This document shows positions 49,401 to 59,507 of a DNA stretch of 64,000 nucleotides, one piece after another. Every line of letters starts with the position of its first letter. Position 1 is the stretch's first letter. Position numbers and translations under genes: made by a program. Source of the DNA: Cercis canadensis (lineage: Eukaryota > Streptophyta > Magnoliopsida > Fabales > Fabaceae); the NCBI GenBank assembly GCA_003255065.1, contig QAOA01008179.1:139736-203735 (forward strand), read 5' to 3'. The notes under the pieces were generated by a model. It ran no database searches, was not told where the DNA came from, and saw only the letters and a list, made by a program, of their open reading frames with translations.

Positions 49401-52400
49401 TTCAATCAGATCAATCAGTAGTTGAAGCTTTGAAGGAGACTAGATTTGTAAGAAATTCTGATGAATTTTCAATAGATCTCTTAAAGCCCAAGGAGCTTTT
49501 TGATTCTGGTGATGCTCTATTGATATCTATTTTCTCGGATGAGCGAAGAAAATTCCCTGGAGAAAGGTTTAGCACAGATGGGTGGCTTCAAATATTAAGG
49601 AAACTTGGTCTTCGAACATCAACTGAGGTAGATGTAATACTTGAATGTGCCAAAAGAGTGGAGTTTCTTGGAAGCGAGTGCATGAAGTCAGGTGATTTGG
49701 ATGATTTTGATACAGACGTAGCCAATTCTCAAAATGAAGTTTCAATTGAAGTATGGACCTTATCCGGATCTGTTGTTGAATTTATTTTCTCGAACTTTGC
49801 TCTTTATTACAGCAACCAGTTTTGTGATCTTCTTGGCAAGATTGCATGCATACCTGCTGAACTGGGGTTTCCAAATGTTGGTTGCAAGAGGGTGCTTACT
49901 TCATATAAAGAAGCTATTTTGACTAGAGATTGGCCTCTAGCTTGGAGTTCTGCTCCTATTCTTTCTAAACAGCATATTGTTCCTCCAGAGTATTCTTGGG
50001 GTGCACTCCATCTAAGGAATCCTCCAGCATTTTCCACAGTTCTAAAGCACCTGAAAGTATGAATAATATATTTGTTTTACTTAATAAATTTTAAGGCTTA
50101 TCTGAATGCATGTAAGCCTGATGAAGTTTTGTCCCAGGTAATTGGAAATAATGGAGGTGAAGATACTCTTTCTCATTGGCCCGTTGCATCAGGAGTGATG
50201 AACATTGAGGAATGTACTTGTGAGATTTTGAAATATCTAGACAAAGTTTGGGGTTCCCTTTCTTCTTCAGGTAACTTACTAGGTTCCCCATTTGTTCAAC
50301 TTTCATTTCTACAATTTCAGACTTTTATGTGGCTTGGCTTCTTTTCTTTTCTTTTCTTTTTCATTTTGGTTTGTTTGCAGGAGGATGTTTTGACTAAGTT
50401 CTGAAATATGAACTACTTGTTATTTGTAATTTAATGATGAATTGCTCATGCTAGCTGACAATCTTTAAGGTTAAGCTTTTCGGATCCTCAATGTTTCTTT
50501 CTTTCAAATTCAATATTTTTATTTTTGTGCCATCATTATAAGCCACCTGCTAATACAGTGGTCACTGCAACTCATTCAAGAATGATTGTTTCTCAATGAC
50601 ATTTCTTTGAAGGTGAGAAATGGTTCTCATATTCTTGTGTCAGATTTTGGGAAAATCTCTGGGTGGGAGACATTCCCTTTGTAGAAGCATTTCCTCTCCT
50701 TTACCCTCTTTCATCCTTACATAATTCCCTCATCCAAAATTTCTATACCATTGAGGATTCCTCTTTTTCTTGGAATTTTTCATATTTTCCAGAACCTAAA
50801 TGATAGAGAGACTTCTGATTTCAATTCTTTTCCAGTTTCTTTCCTGATCTTTGAATAGAGAAAATTTCTGCCTTGATAAACTGCTTCGAAAATCTAAAGC
50901 TCCTTCTAAGATCAAGTCTTTAATTTAGATATTGTACTCAATAGGATTGATACTCATGATCTTTTGTAGGTTCGTAGACCACATGATGCTCCATCTTCCG
51001 ATATGTGTGTTATGTAAGGTTCTAGCTCAGAAACTGCTGCCATTTAATTTTACATTGTCCAGCAACTACTTCTACCTAGACTAATCTGTATGGACCTTTA
51101 GTGAACATAGGGTGTGTCCTTTGGGTTTAGAGCTACTAACTCATTTTGGGGGCTTTGACAGGAATATTTTATAGGTGGTTAAATTTATGATGGTATGTGG
51201 TTTTATGCTTTTACCTGGTGTATTTGGTTGGAGCATGTTAGAATATTCAATATTGATTGACTGTGAATATTGTAGTTATTATAGCTTACATTTAGGCTTG
51301 TTTCTAGGATGTGATTTGGCCCATGATTAGGGCTGTATTTATTGTACAGTTAATATAAATAATACCTGTGAGAAGCTAGTCTCACACACTTCCACCATTT
51401 CTCACAGAGCAGAAATTGTTTTTCAGGATACTATATATTTTTTCTTTTTTTGGGTCTGTAGAGCAGTCTTGGGATATGCCAATTGATTGGAGAGCTTTAT
51501 TGCATCGATGACCTAGTTTGTTTTTGCTGTTTCCCTTTATGTCTTTCTCTGTTGTGCAGGATATCTTATTCTCCCTTCTTACTTGTAATTCTCCTTTCCT
51601 CTTTCTAATGAAGTTCATTCTTCTATGAGAGAAATTGTAAGCCATCTGTGATGAGTTCTTCCAATCAATGAAAATTAAACAAGTGGTGCTCATATATATT
51701 GTTTCTTTTTTAGTCATTTTCCTTAAATTTTGGTGAATAGATATATGATTGAGCATATTGGTGTAGATGGAGTAAGTCAGGTACTAAACAAATGACAAAA
51801 GGAATAAATGTTTGGACTATTCTTTACTCTGGTGATATGTAAATGGAGATATGCAAAGGGATTGGGATAGTTTATTACACTGATGAGCTTGTCTATTTCC
51901 AGTGTTATTGTGTCTATTTGGGAAGATGTGTTATCATCCCTTTACTTGTACCCTTTCTTTCCTCTGTCAAATAAAATTTCTTCATTATCTTCAATAATAA
52001 TAATATTTAGGGAAAAGTCTAATTTACACCTTTCAACTTTATCTAATGTGCTGTTCAGTCCTTAAACTTCAAAAAAATACAAAAGACTCCCTAATGTTTC
52101 CTAAATGTGTAAAAAAGGACATTTGATAGATTCCATCCACAAGAAGACGGAAATTGTCATGTGAAGTGCACATGATAGTCATTAACCCCTAATTAACCCA
52201 AAAATTAAAGTTTAAATAAATTAAAACTAAATGATTACTAATAAAAAAGGAATTGAGGAAAAAAAAAAAAACTCCCTCAACATATGCAGAGATAGGAAGC
52301 AGTGCAGAAAATTGAAAATGGGGGAGGGGCAATAGCTCAGGGAGGAAGAAGAAGAGGGGGAAAGGGGAGGGGGTTGTGTGGGTATGTGATATACGGCGAT

Positions 52401-55400
52401 AAGGTGAGAAGAGTCCTGGGTGAGTCAATGTTGGGCATGGCTTTGGTCCATGCTTCGACTAAGGTTGAATCGGTGGCAGGAGATCAGTGGAGAAACACCG
52501 AGACCTGGTGGAAGGCTTGCTGCACGAGAGAGAGAGAGAGATGATCAGCTGTGGGAGGAGGGTGAGTTTCTGGGCAGAGACCATTGTTGCTGAATTCACA
52601 CCTGGTGTTTTGTGGGTTGGGCATTATCTGTTGTCCTCCATCACTGCAAACTCCTCTTCCTTGGTAAATTCCATGTGCTGTTATGGTGCTGATTCTGCAC
52701 AATCCCCTCCCTTTCCCCCTCTTCTTCCCTCAGCTATTGACCTTCCCCCATTTCATCCCCCCCCCCCCCCCNCTAGTGACATGGAGAAGTAAAAAGCAGG
52801 CTGTTGTAGCCAGAAGTACTGCAGAGGCAGAATTTCGGGCCTTAGCACATGGGGTTTGCGAGGGTATTTGGCTAAAAAGAATACTAAAGGAACTTCGGGT
52901 TCCTACACCTCTACCCATAACCTTATATTGTGACAACCAAGCAGCAGTCAATATAGCCCACAATCCAGTCCATCATGACAGAACTAAGCATGTAGAGATT
53001 GACAGACACTTCATTAAAGAAAAGGTTGATAATGGGCTTATTAGTCTAAGATATCTGCCCACAAAGCAGCAGGTAGCAGATCTTCTTACCAAGAGCCTTC
53101 CTAGACCACGGGTTGAAGAATTAACAAGCAAGCTGGGCATGATCAATATCTATGCCTCAGCTTGAGGGGGAGTGTTGGAAATCCCGGATATTAAGGGAGG
53201 AAATTAAGGGATAGCTGATTGAATTCAATCAGCTGGAGTTATTGTATTTAATCAGCTGTAGTTAATTGTATTTATTAGGATAGCTGACTAGGGATAATTA
53301 ATGTAAATAGAATCCCTTAGATTAGGCTATTGCTTATAATTAAGAATTGATTGCTGTCATCAATTCCTATATATGTAAAGTCTGGTTGTCAATAGTAGTA
53401 AGAGAGAAATTATTCTCAGAATTTTACAGCTTGTGTCCTATTTTCCTGATCTGTGTCTACAAGATAATAGATTAATACACTGGGGTTACAAGGTTTAAGC
53501 TGCCAATGGACCTGCTCTATACAATTTTAATAAGGCAGTAAAGCTTAAAATAAGACCTACCTGCATTTTGTTGTCCAAGTTCTAATACCTTTTGGCTTTG
53601 CAGATGTCAAGGAGCTACAGAGAGTGGCATTTCTGCCTGCTGCAAATGGAACACGCCTGGTGACTGCCGATGCTCTTTTTGCACGATTGATGATTAATTT
53701 GTCTCCATTTGCTTTTGAACTTCCTACAGTATATTTACCATTTGTGAAGATTCTCAAAGATTTGGGACTTCAGGACACACTAACACTTTCTTCTGCGAAG
53801 GATCTTCTTTTAAATCTTCAGAAAGCTTGTGGATACCAGCATCTAAATCCAAATGAGCTCCGTGCAGTGACGGAAATATTAAATTTCATATGTGATCAGA
53901 TTATTGAGGGGAACATAGTTGATAGGTCTAACTGGAAATCAGAAGCCATTATTCCTGATGATGGCTGCAGACTTGTTCATTCAGCGTCATGTGTCTATGT
54001 TGATTCTTATGGTTCCCGATTTGTCAAATGCATTGATACTTCCAGAATTAGATTCGTCCATCCAGATCTTCCGGAGAGAATATGTATCGTCTTGGGCGTA
54101 AAAAAGTTGTCTGATGTTGTCATAGAGGTAGCATGATTTCAGATTTTTTACCCGTTCTATCTTATTAACCTGCTTTCTTGCTGTTAATAATTTTTCTTTC
54201 TTATATGTTTTGTTGGCATAAGGCTTTTGCTTAACAGAAAGTTTCTGCTTGAGCTTATAGGAACTAGATGATGATGAACAGTTGCAGACTTTGGGATCTA
54301 TGGGATCTGTTTCACTGCTTAGCATCAAACAGAAATTATCCAGCAGATCACTTCAGGCTGCTGTGTGGACTGTTGTTAATAGCATGGGCAGCTACATTCC
54401 TGCAATGAATAGCCTGGCCTTGGATACCATAAAATCCTTACTGAACTCTACTGCAGAAAAGCTGCAATTTGTTAAGCATCTTAAAACAAGGTTTTTACTC
54501 CTGCCCAATCTAGTAGATGTTACACGTGCAGCTAAAGATTTCATTATCCCTGAGTGGCAGAGTCAATCTGTACATCAGACTCTTTATTTTGTGAACCAAT
54601 CAAGATCGTGTATCCTAGTTGCTGAACCGCCAACTTATATTTCTATTTTTGATCTCATTGCTATTGTTGTGAGCCAGGTTTTAGGCTCTCCTACAGTATT
54701 GCCTATTGGATCCTTATTTGTTTGTCCTGAAGGATCTGAGATTGCAGTTGTTAATGTTTTAAAACTTTTCTCTGACAAGAAAGAAGTTGAACCTATAAGT
54801 GGAAGCAGTACTTTGGTAGGGAAAGAAATAGTGCCCCAAGATGCTCGTCTTGTGCAACTCCATCCATTGAGACCCTTTTATTCAAGTGAAATAGTAGCTT
54901 GGCGTTCTCAAAATGGAGAAAAGTTAAAATATGGTAGAGTTCCGGAGGATGTCAGACCAATGGCAGGCCAAGCCCTATATAGATTTAAGGTTGAAATTGC
55001 ACCAGGGGCTACACAGGTTTTACTTTCTTCACAAGTTTTTTCTTTTAAAAGTGTATCAGCAAGCAGACCTCAATCAGAAACCTTGGGGGATGATAGCCCT
55101 TCAATAAGTGGTAACAAGCCCCTTGTGGAGGTACCAGAGAGTTCGAGAAGAGGCAAAAGCAGCTCTCAGGTTTTGCTCTCTAGGCATTCTAATTTATACC
55201 ATCTGTTTTAACATTCTATGCCTGTTGAACTTCTCCAACCCTTTTTACATCAGTTATGTAGAAAAGAGCATCTCTCTAACCTTAGCTGAATAGTCCTTAA
55301 AAGCAATGTTTTAAAAACTAGATTGGTGAGCGAACCGGTGTGACAAAAAATGACTGGTCAGACTGGTTGGACTGCGGTTGAACCGGTTGAGTCAAAGCTT

Positions 55401-58017
55401 TTTCCAAACTTAAAGATTCACAAAGAAAAAAACATAGATAATGAAGCACAAATAATCAAACTTAACTTATAAGTGAAAATCTCAAAATTAAATATGTCTA
55501 AATATTTATAAAAATAAAAAATAACCATAAAAACTAAAAATTAACATAGCATATTGTTGATAAATAACCAAAAATGATTAAAAATCAAAGAAAATATATA
55601 AAAACCTAATTTATATACACCTAATTTAAAATAGTGCCCCATAACAAAATTAGATTATTCCAAAATCCAACATGTCTTACAAGTTCACATACTCTCAACA
55701 TAATCAAGTTCACAATTTCTTAACATGGTTACTTTCTTAACTATTTCATTAATAAATATATTTATATGTAGTAATGTGGTCAAAAGTTAAGATGTCCTAA
55801 TGGTAAAAAATGAATTTGGAGCAATGGAAACGGTATTCAAATCCATATATGAATGATTTATGGGTTCTTTTTAAACTCCCTACCAAATTAGGCAATTGTT
55901 AATAGTTCTTCAACTGTGATGTGATTTGATGCAAATCTTATGTGGTTAACAGTAAAATTCAATTTTTTTATAACTCTAATTAAATTTAAACATTACCTTG
56001 TGTCAAACTCAAATGTCAAAAGGTTTGGTCTGATGGTAATATTTAATTTACTTGTTATAATGGAAAAATATATAAATAAAAAAAAAAATAGTTAAGATAA
56101 CAAGCAAGTCAACTTGGTCTGGTGGTAATTGCAATTTCATAAAGGTTCCACATGCCCATGTGCTGAGTTTGAATCAGCACATGGGCACTTTCTAACTCTT
56201 TAAAGCATTTTTTGAGAGGAAAAATGAACAGGCCGGTTATTAATAACCGGAACCGGTTCACCGGTTCATATTAGTTTGGGCAGTTTGCACCGATTTTGAG
56301 TGGTCCAACCAGTAAAACGAGTTAAAGGTATCAACCGAACCAAAATCTTGACTGGGTACCGGTCGGATTGGCCGGTTTGGTCCGGTTTTTAAAACACTGC
56401 TTAAAAGCCTTGACATTCGTTATACATTTTGTCAGATTCATTACATAATACATATCCATGTATATAAGGCTGGAGTCAGGTTTTCCATTTGTTTTTGTTC
56501 AAGAAGCTCAAAGCATGTAATAAAGGCAACCGTCTTGTTTTTCCTTGTTTAAATAGGGTTAAAAGAAGAGAGAAATAAAAAGCGAATAATCCTTTTTAGT
56601 TATAGATTGTCTAGAAATCTGCTACTTTGATGTCTGGATACTTGTCATAAACTGATTGCTCTGTATCTTGTTAGCTTTATCACAAACAAGTATTTGATAT
56701 GTTGTGATGTAAGATGTATAACTCCTATGTCTCGATAACCTAAAGCTGATTGAGAAGGCTTTCTCTTTGGACAGCTGCAGCCTTTGAGAGAACTCCAGTA
56801 TGGCAAAGTTTCGGCTGCAGAACTGGTACAGGCAGTTAATGAAATACTTACTGCTGCTGGGATAAATATGGAGGTGGAGAAGCAGGCTCTACTGCAGAGA
56901 ACAATAGCTTTGCAGGAAAATCTTAAAGAATCTCAGGCAGCACTTCTATTGGAGCAGGTTGGTGGTTTCTACTATGATTTCTTAGTGAAATTCAGCATTT
57001 ATAAACAGGAGAATAGGAAAAACCTTTAAGGATCACAAGGATGCACCATGTCACAAATTGTCATATTTGTCTGCACTTTGGGATGGTTTCGGGGAGTGTT
57101 GTCTTATAGCTACTTATTAGTGTTCCCTGTTTTAGATTCTGTGGTTGGATTGATTTGGGATAAAGAGAATGAAAGTGAGTTACCGGTTGACCATTTGTGT
57201 GGTTTCACTGTTTCTTAGTTAGTTGAAATTAATTTACCCAGGATATGAAGATAAGTAGTTGATTAATAAAAAATTTCTTATTCTGTGGTCTAGATACTAT
57301 TTGTAGACATTGTATGTCTTATTCATTTTGTTGTAATCTTTGAATAGAATGAATGCCGCTATTCCCTTTGCCTTCTCTCAACTTTGTCTGAGAAGAAAGG
57401 TATATTCCTAGATAAATGAACTTTGTAGACCAGACACAGTATTTCTCATTCATTTGACTGCAGTGCATCAAAACCTTGTAGCCTATGTATATTTGTTGTA
57501 GATCATCCTTAAAAGAGCTGGGTAATGCTCAATGATATATTTATTAACATGTTCTCTAGGATTTTCTGGCAGCAATATTCCTACAGTTTTGTGCATGTTT
57601 TGCACTTGTCTTATGGATTATGGACAGTTTTATATAGAGCAGTAGAACAAACTAGTTTCCTAAATGCCTAGTTATGCCTAAATCTGGTAGGGTATGGACA
57701 GTTTTATATAGAGCAGTAGAACAAAGTAGTTTCCTAAATGCCTAGTTATGCCTAAATCTGGTAGGGATTGGCCTTTATTTAAGGATCAAATGACATGTTA
57801 CATTTTAATGAATGTACAGGAAAAGGCTGATGTGGCAGCAAAAGAGGCTGATACAGCAAAAGCAGCATGGCTTTGTCGGGTTTGTCTGACTGCTGAAGTT
57901 GATATTACAATAGTTCCTTGTGGTCATGTACTTTGTCGTAGATGCTCTTCTGCCGTAGCAAAATGTCCATTTTGCCGACTTCAGGTTACAAAAACTATCA
58001 GAATTTTCCGTCCATAA
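30938..58017 (+). CDS. Plant sacsin-like giant protein with C-terminal RING
   Basis: Very large predicted chaperone-like protein, homologous to human sacsin repeats and to Arabidopsis At5g23110 as I recall it. Exons: 30938-31281, 31751-32477, 34555-40532, 40938-42448, 43150-43413, 45188-45408, 46651-46922, 47014-50056, 50138-50270, 53604-54127, 54261-55169, 56775-56957, 57820-58017. Phases close without a stop, giving 4,768 residues. Sacsin repeat 1 has the HSP90-type ATP motif ELIQNADDAGAT (E40, N44, D47) and GRFGVGFNSVY. Repeat 2 has ELVQNAEDAGAS (E1408, N1412, D1415) and GRFGLGFNCVY. Repeat 3 near 2820 reads DLLELADCCKAK and has lost these residues. The end is a C3HC4 RING (C4722, C4725, C4737, H4739, C4742, C4745, C4752, C4755), so E3 ligase activity is likely. 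Residues about 4640-4720 are helical, Glu/Ala-rich and possibly coiled coil. Introns are loaded with mobile elements. Neither UBL nor DnaJ nor HEPN, parts of vertebrate sacsin, was seen. Confidence 0.93.
32478..34554. other. Sacsin intron 2 (2.1 kb)
   Basis: Non-coding DNA between the donor GTAATT and the acceptor TTTTTACAG. It contains a long T-run with an N at 32828, a possible minus-strand LTR fossil near 33970-34250 and an A-run at about 34238-34260. Confidence 0.8.
33970..34250 (-). mobile_element. Possible LTR fossil in sacsin intron 2
   Basis: On the minus strand a TATATAAAGG promoter-like word is followed about 170 bp later by CTATATCAGG and TGGCATCAGACCC. The last resembles the initiator-methionine tRNA primer-binding site (TGGTATCAGAGC) found just after plant LTRs. 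No paired LTR or coding domain is recognised. If real it is an old, incomplete LTR-retrotransposon. Confidence 0.35.
42835..42905 (+). mobile_element. LINE 3' tail fragment in sacsin intron 4
   Basis: GGAGGA-TATCATG-TCCTCC (42838-42856) forms a 6-bp stem with a 7-nt loop. It is followed by a C/T-rich run and 'ccataaataaatctt'. The same layout follows the recognisable LINE reverse-transcriptase relic in intron 5. No LINE coding part is visible here. Confidence 0.5.
44330..44830 (+). mobile_element. L1-type LINE relic (3' end of ORF2 and tail) in sacsin intron 5
   Basis: Around 44518-44560 one frame reads ATLLYIWLEQCLDF, matching the W-x-x-W-L-E-R-N-x-R-I-F motif near the C-terminus of plant L1 ORF2 proteins. 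The next part reads like the following 'LWDRIVFMASLW' segment in another frame. The tail carries GGAGGA-TTTCTTG-TCCTCC (44754-44772), a C/T-rich run and 'tctaatgaagg'. The reading frame is broken several times. Confidence 0.6.
45820..46500 (+). mobile_element. L1-type LINE relic in sacsin intron 6
   Basis: At about 45838-45910 a frame reads STSFLEAFPYLCDLSSLDD, like the 'GxxPLxxxFPxLYxLS' segment before the zf-RVT domain of plant L1 ORF2. Another piece at about 46120-46200 (VGNPKPLKAKFFYLV) resembles the zf-RVT 'PPKVxFFxW' motif. A very long T-run (about 46402-46452) lies near its 3' side. Frames are interrupted. Confidence 0.55.
50645..51620 (+). mobile_element. L1-type LINE relic in sacsin intron 9
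   Basis: The frame at 50645 reads FWENLWVGDIPFVEAFPLLY, a classic stretch ahead of the zf-RVT domain in plant L1 ORF2. Near 51215-51250 it reads WCIWLEHVRIF, the conserved C-terminal motif. The spacing fits one collinear element with several disruptions. The tail at 51556-51574 has a weaker version of the 7-nt-loop hairpin and then 'tctttctaatgaag'. Confidence 0.65.
51770..51990 (+). mobile_element. Second LINE 3' tail in sacsin intron 9
   Basis: GGAAGA-TGTGTTA-TCATCC (51921-51939) again has a 7-nt loop and five of six stem pairs. It is followed by a C/T-rich run and 'caaataaaatttc'. The order of parts equals that of the tails in introns 4, 5 and 9. No ORF2 motif is preserved. Confidence 0.45.
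52773..53428 (+). mobile_element. Ty1/copia retrotransposon fossil, 3' end only
   Basis: The left part encodes the copia RNase H region (STAEAEFRALAHGVCEGIWL, YCDNQAAVNIA, KHVEIDRHFI). A polypurine tract (TTGAGGGGGAG) and a 3' LTR that starts TGTTGG at 53173 and appears to end TTTTACA at 53428 follow. Only the 3' end of the element is present in this window; its left side abuts a C-run and the N at 52772, so how much is truly missing is unknown. It lies in sacsin intron 9 in the sense direction. The element is broken (truncated); age cannot be judged without a second LTR. Confidence 0.85.
55170..56774. other. Sacsin intron 11 (1.6 kb)
   Basis: It runs from the donor GTTTTG to the acceptor GGACAG. 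About 1.1 kb of it is a single hAT-type element, leaving roughly 0.5 kb of older intron sequence. Confidence 0.85.
55304..56399. mobile_element. Non-autonomous hAT element, 1096 bp, in sacsin intron 11
   Basis: The ends CAATGTTTTAAAAACTAG and CCGGTTTTTAAAACACTG are inverted repeats with the CA(G/A)xG terminus of hAT elements. An exact 8-bp target duplication, CTTAAAAG, flanks it at 55296-55303 and 56400-56407. Sub-terminal arms are rich in AACCGGT words. Two inner stretches (about 55790-55860 and 56105-56190) look weakly like tRNA-derived boxes (tggtctggtggt; gagtttgaatc). There is no transposase. Confidence 0.85.
57619..57766. repeat. 74-bp tandem duplication in sacsin intron 12
   Basis: 57619-57692 and 57693-57766 are two head-to-tail copies differing at about one base (acaaactag/acaaagtag). 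No N lies nearby, so this is probably a genuine recent duplication. Confidence 0.9.
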
Positions 58018-58690
58018 TATATCTGCTGCTTGGGAGAGCATTTGGATCTTTTGTATATATTCTTGTGCATTAGTGTTCAGGAAACAGAAAATGGCTTTCA
58101 GTTCTAAGTCGATCAGGGCAATTAAGTACTGCTTATGAACTTATAAAATCAATGCCTGTGGAGCCTCATGCTGGTGCCTGGGGTGCACTTCTTGGGCTTG
58201 TAAGTTATGCAATGATTCGGTCTTAGGAGAGATTGTTGCCAATCGACCAGACCATGTTTGAGATTCTTGATTGGTGAAGTTGGTTCTGGAGCATGTGACG
58301 CGATGTGGATTCTGTTTTATTGAGGAGGAAGCTTAGCATTTGCTCAGTGGTTGTGAATTTATAAATGTCAGTTAAATGTATTAATTAAAAGTATATTCCT
58401 GTTCATTCTTCATGTATTAACTTAGCTTTGATATTCGGTTTGACACATATGTTTAATGCAACAACTTCGTTGTCTCGCTGGATTCTTGTAAATTGTAATT
58501 TTTTTTTTCATTTTATTGTAATGACTTTTGTGCACTTTTAGTTATGTACATTTTACGAAAACACATGTTATTTGATTCAAGTATGCTTCAATGTTTCATT
58601 TGATCATCTCCAGTTACAATCTAGATTAGGGCAAGTTTAATTTCTTCAAGTCTTTACTAATTGATTTTGAATTCCATGATACTCAATTAC
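58018..58690. other. 3' flank of the sacsin gene
   Basis: Probable 3' UTR and spacer after the TAA at 58015-58017. Nothing coding is visible. Confidence 0.5.
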
Positions 58691-59160
58691 AACTTGTTTG
58701 GGTCTATTTGGTCGGAATAAGTGTGATTTCATTAAATTCATCAAAAATTTGTATTAAATAGAGTTTAATTGAATTGCTATAACCTATAATTACATTGTAT
58801 TTAGGACTAATTGGCACCTCACAGAGGCATTAAAATTAAAAGTTCTTCTTAAGTTATTTAGCCAAACACAGATGAATTTCAATTGAGATTAATTTGAGCA
58901 CATATAATACTCACGAATAGTTAGAACTTGTTTGGGTCTATTTGGTAGGAATAAGTGTGATTTCATTAAATTCATTAAAAATTGGTATTAAATAGAGTTT
59001 AATTGAATTGCTATAATTGTAATTACATTGTATTCATGATAATTGACATTTAATTAAGGGATTAATATTTTTTAAGGGAATTGAGGTATTAAAATTAAAA
59101 GTGCTTCTTAAGTTATTTAGTCAAACATATAGATGAACTCCTAATTGAGATTAATCTTAG
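58691..59160. repeat. ~230-bp direct repeat, two copies
   Basis: Copy A begins at 58691 and copy B at 58925, both starting 'aacttgtttgggtctatttgg'-like text (first 20 bases nearly identical). They stay about 85-90% similar through 'taaatagagtttaattgaat' and 'cttcttaagttatttag'. Copy B has a small insertion. It looks like two tandem copies of one MITE-like sequence. Confidence 0.7.
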
Positions 59161-59507
59161 ATGAACCTATTTAAGATTGAGGAAGAGCATGCTCTAGTTA
59201 TAAAGCTAATCTCTTCACTCCCTTTTTTCGGTCCCCTTTCTTGGTTCGAATCTTTTCGATTACAAATATAATCATTATTTATCTACATGAAAAAGATTAA
59301 GAAAAAAAACATGAACCTAATTAAGATTAATCCAATTGAACTCACTATTAAATTAAGGTAGCTTCAATTTAGTATAAATGGCCGCTTACTTTTCGCTTTT
59401 CAATTTGGGTTTCAATTTGTATATATATATTTTCTTGTATATTATAGTCAGCATGTAAAATTGGCAGTTTGTAAGTAATGCTACTTTCTTGATACTTGTT
59501 TCTATAG
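59161..59507. other. Spacer before the resistance-gene relic
   Basis: AT-rich and non-coding. No TIR or NB-ARC coding sequence is seen here, although these would be expected directly upstream in an intact TNL gene. Confidence 0.5.

Larger units (their letters stand above)
50271..53603. other. Sacsin intron 9 (3.3 kb)
   Basis: The largest intron of the gene, from GTAACT to GCTTTGCAG. In order it holds an L1 relic with tail, a second LINE tail, a half MITE (about 52013-52200), a GC-richer segment of unknown origin (about 52300-52770), a C-run ending at the N of 52772 and a copia 3' end. Confidence 0.85.

Noticed and set aside
50057-50137. Coding sequence continuing through the short gap between sacsin exons 8 and 9
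   Set aside because: Using GTATGA and GTCCCAG gives HLKVIGNNGGED, which matches the family sequence as I recall it. The read-through frames stop or add unrelated residues.
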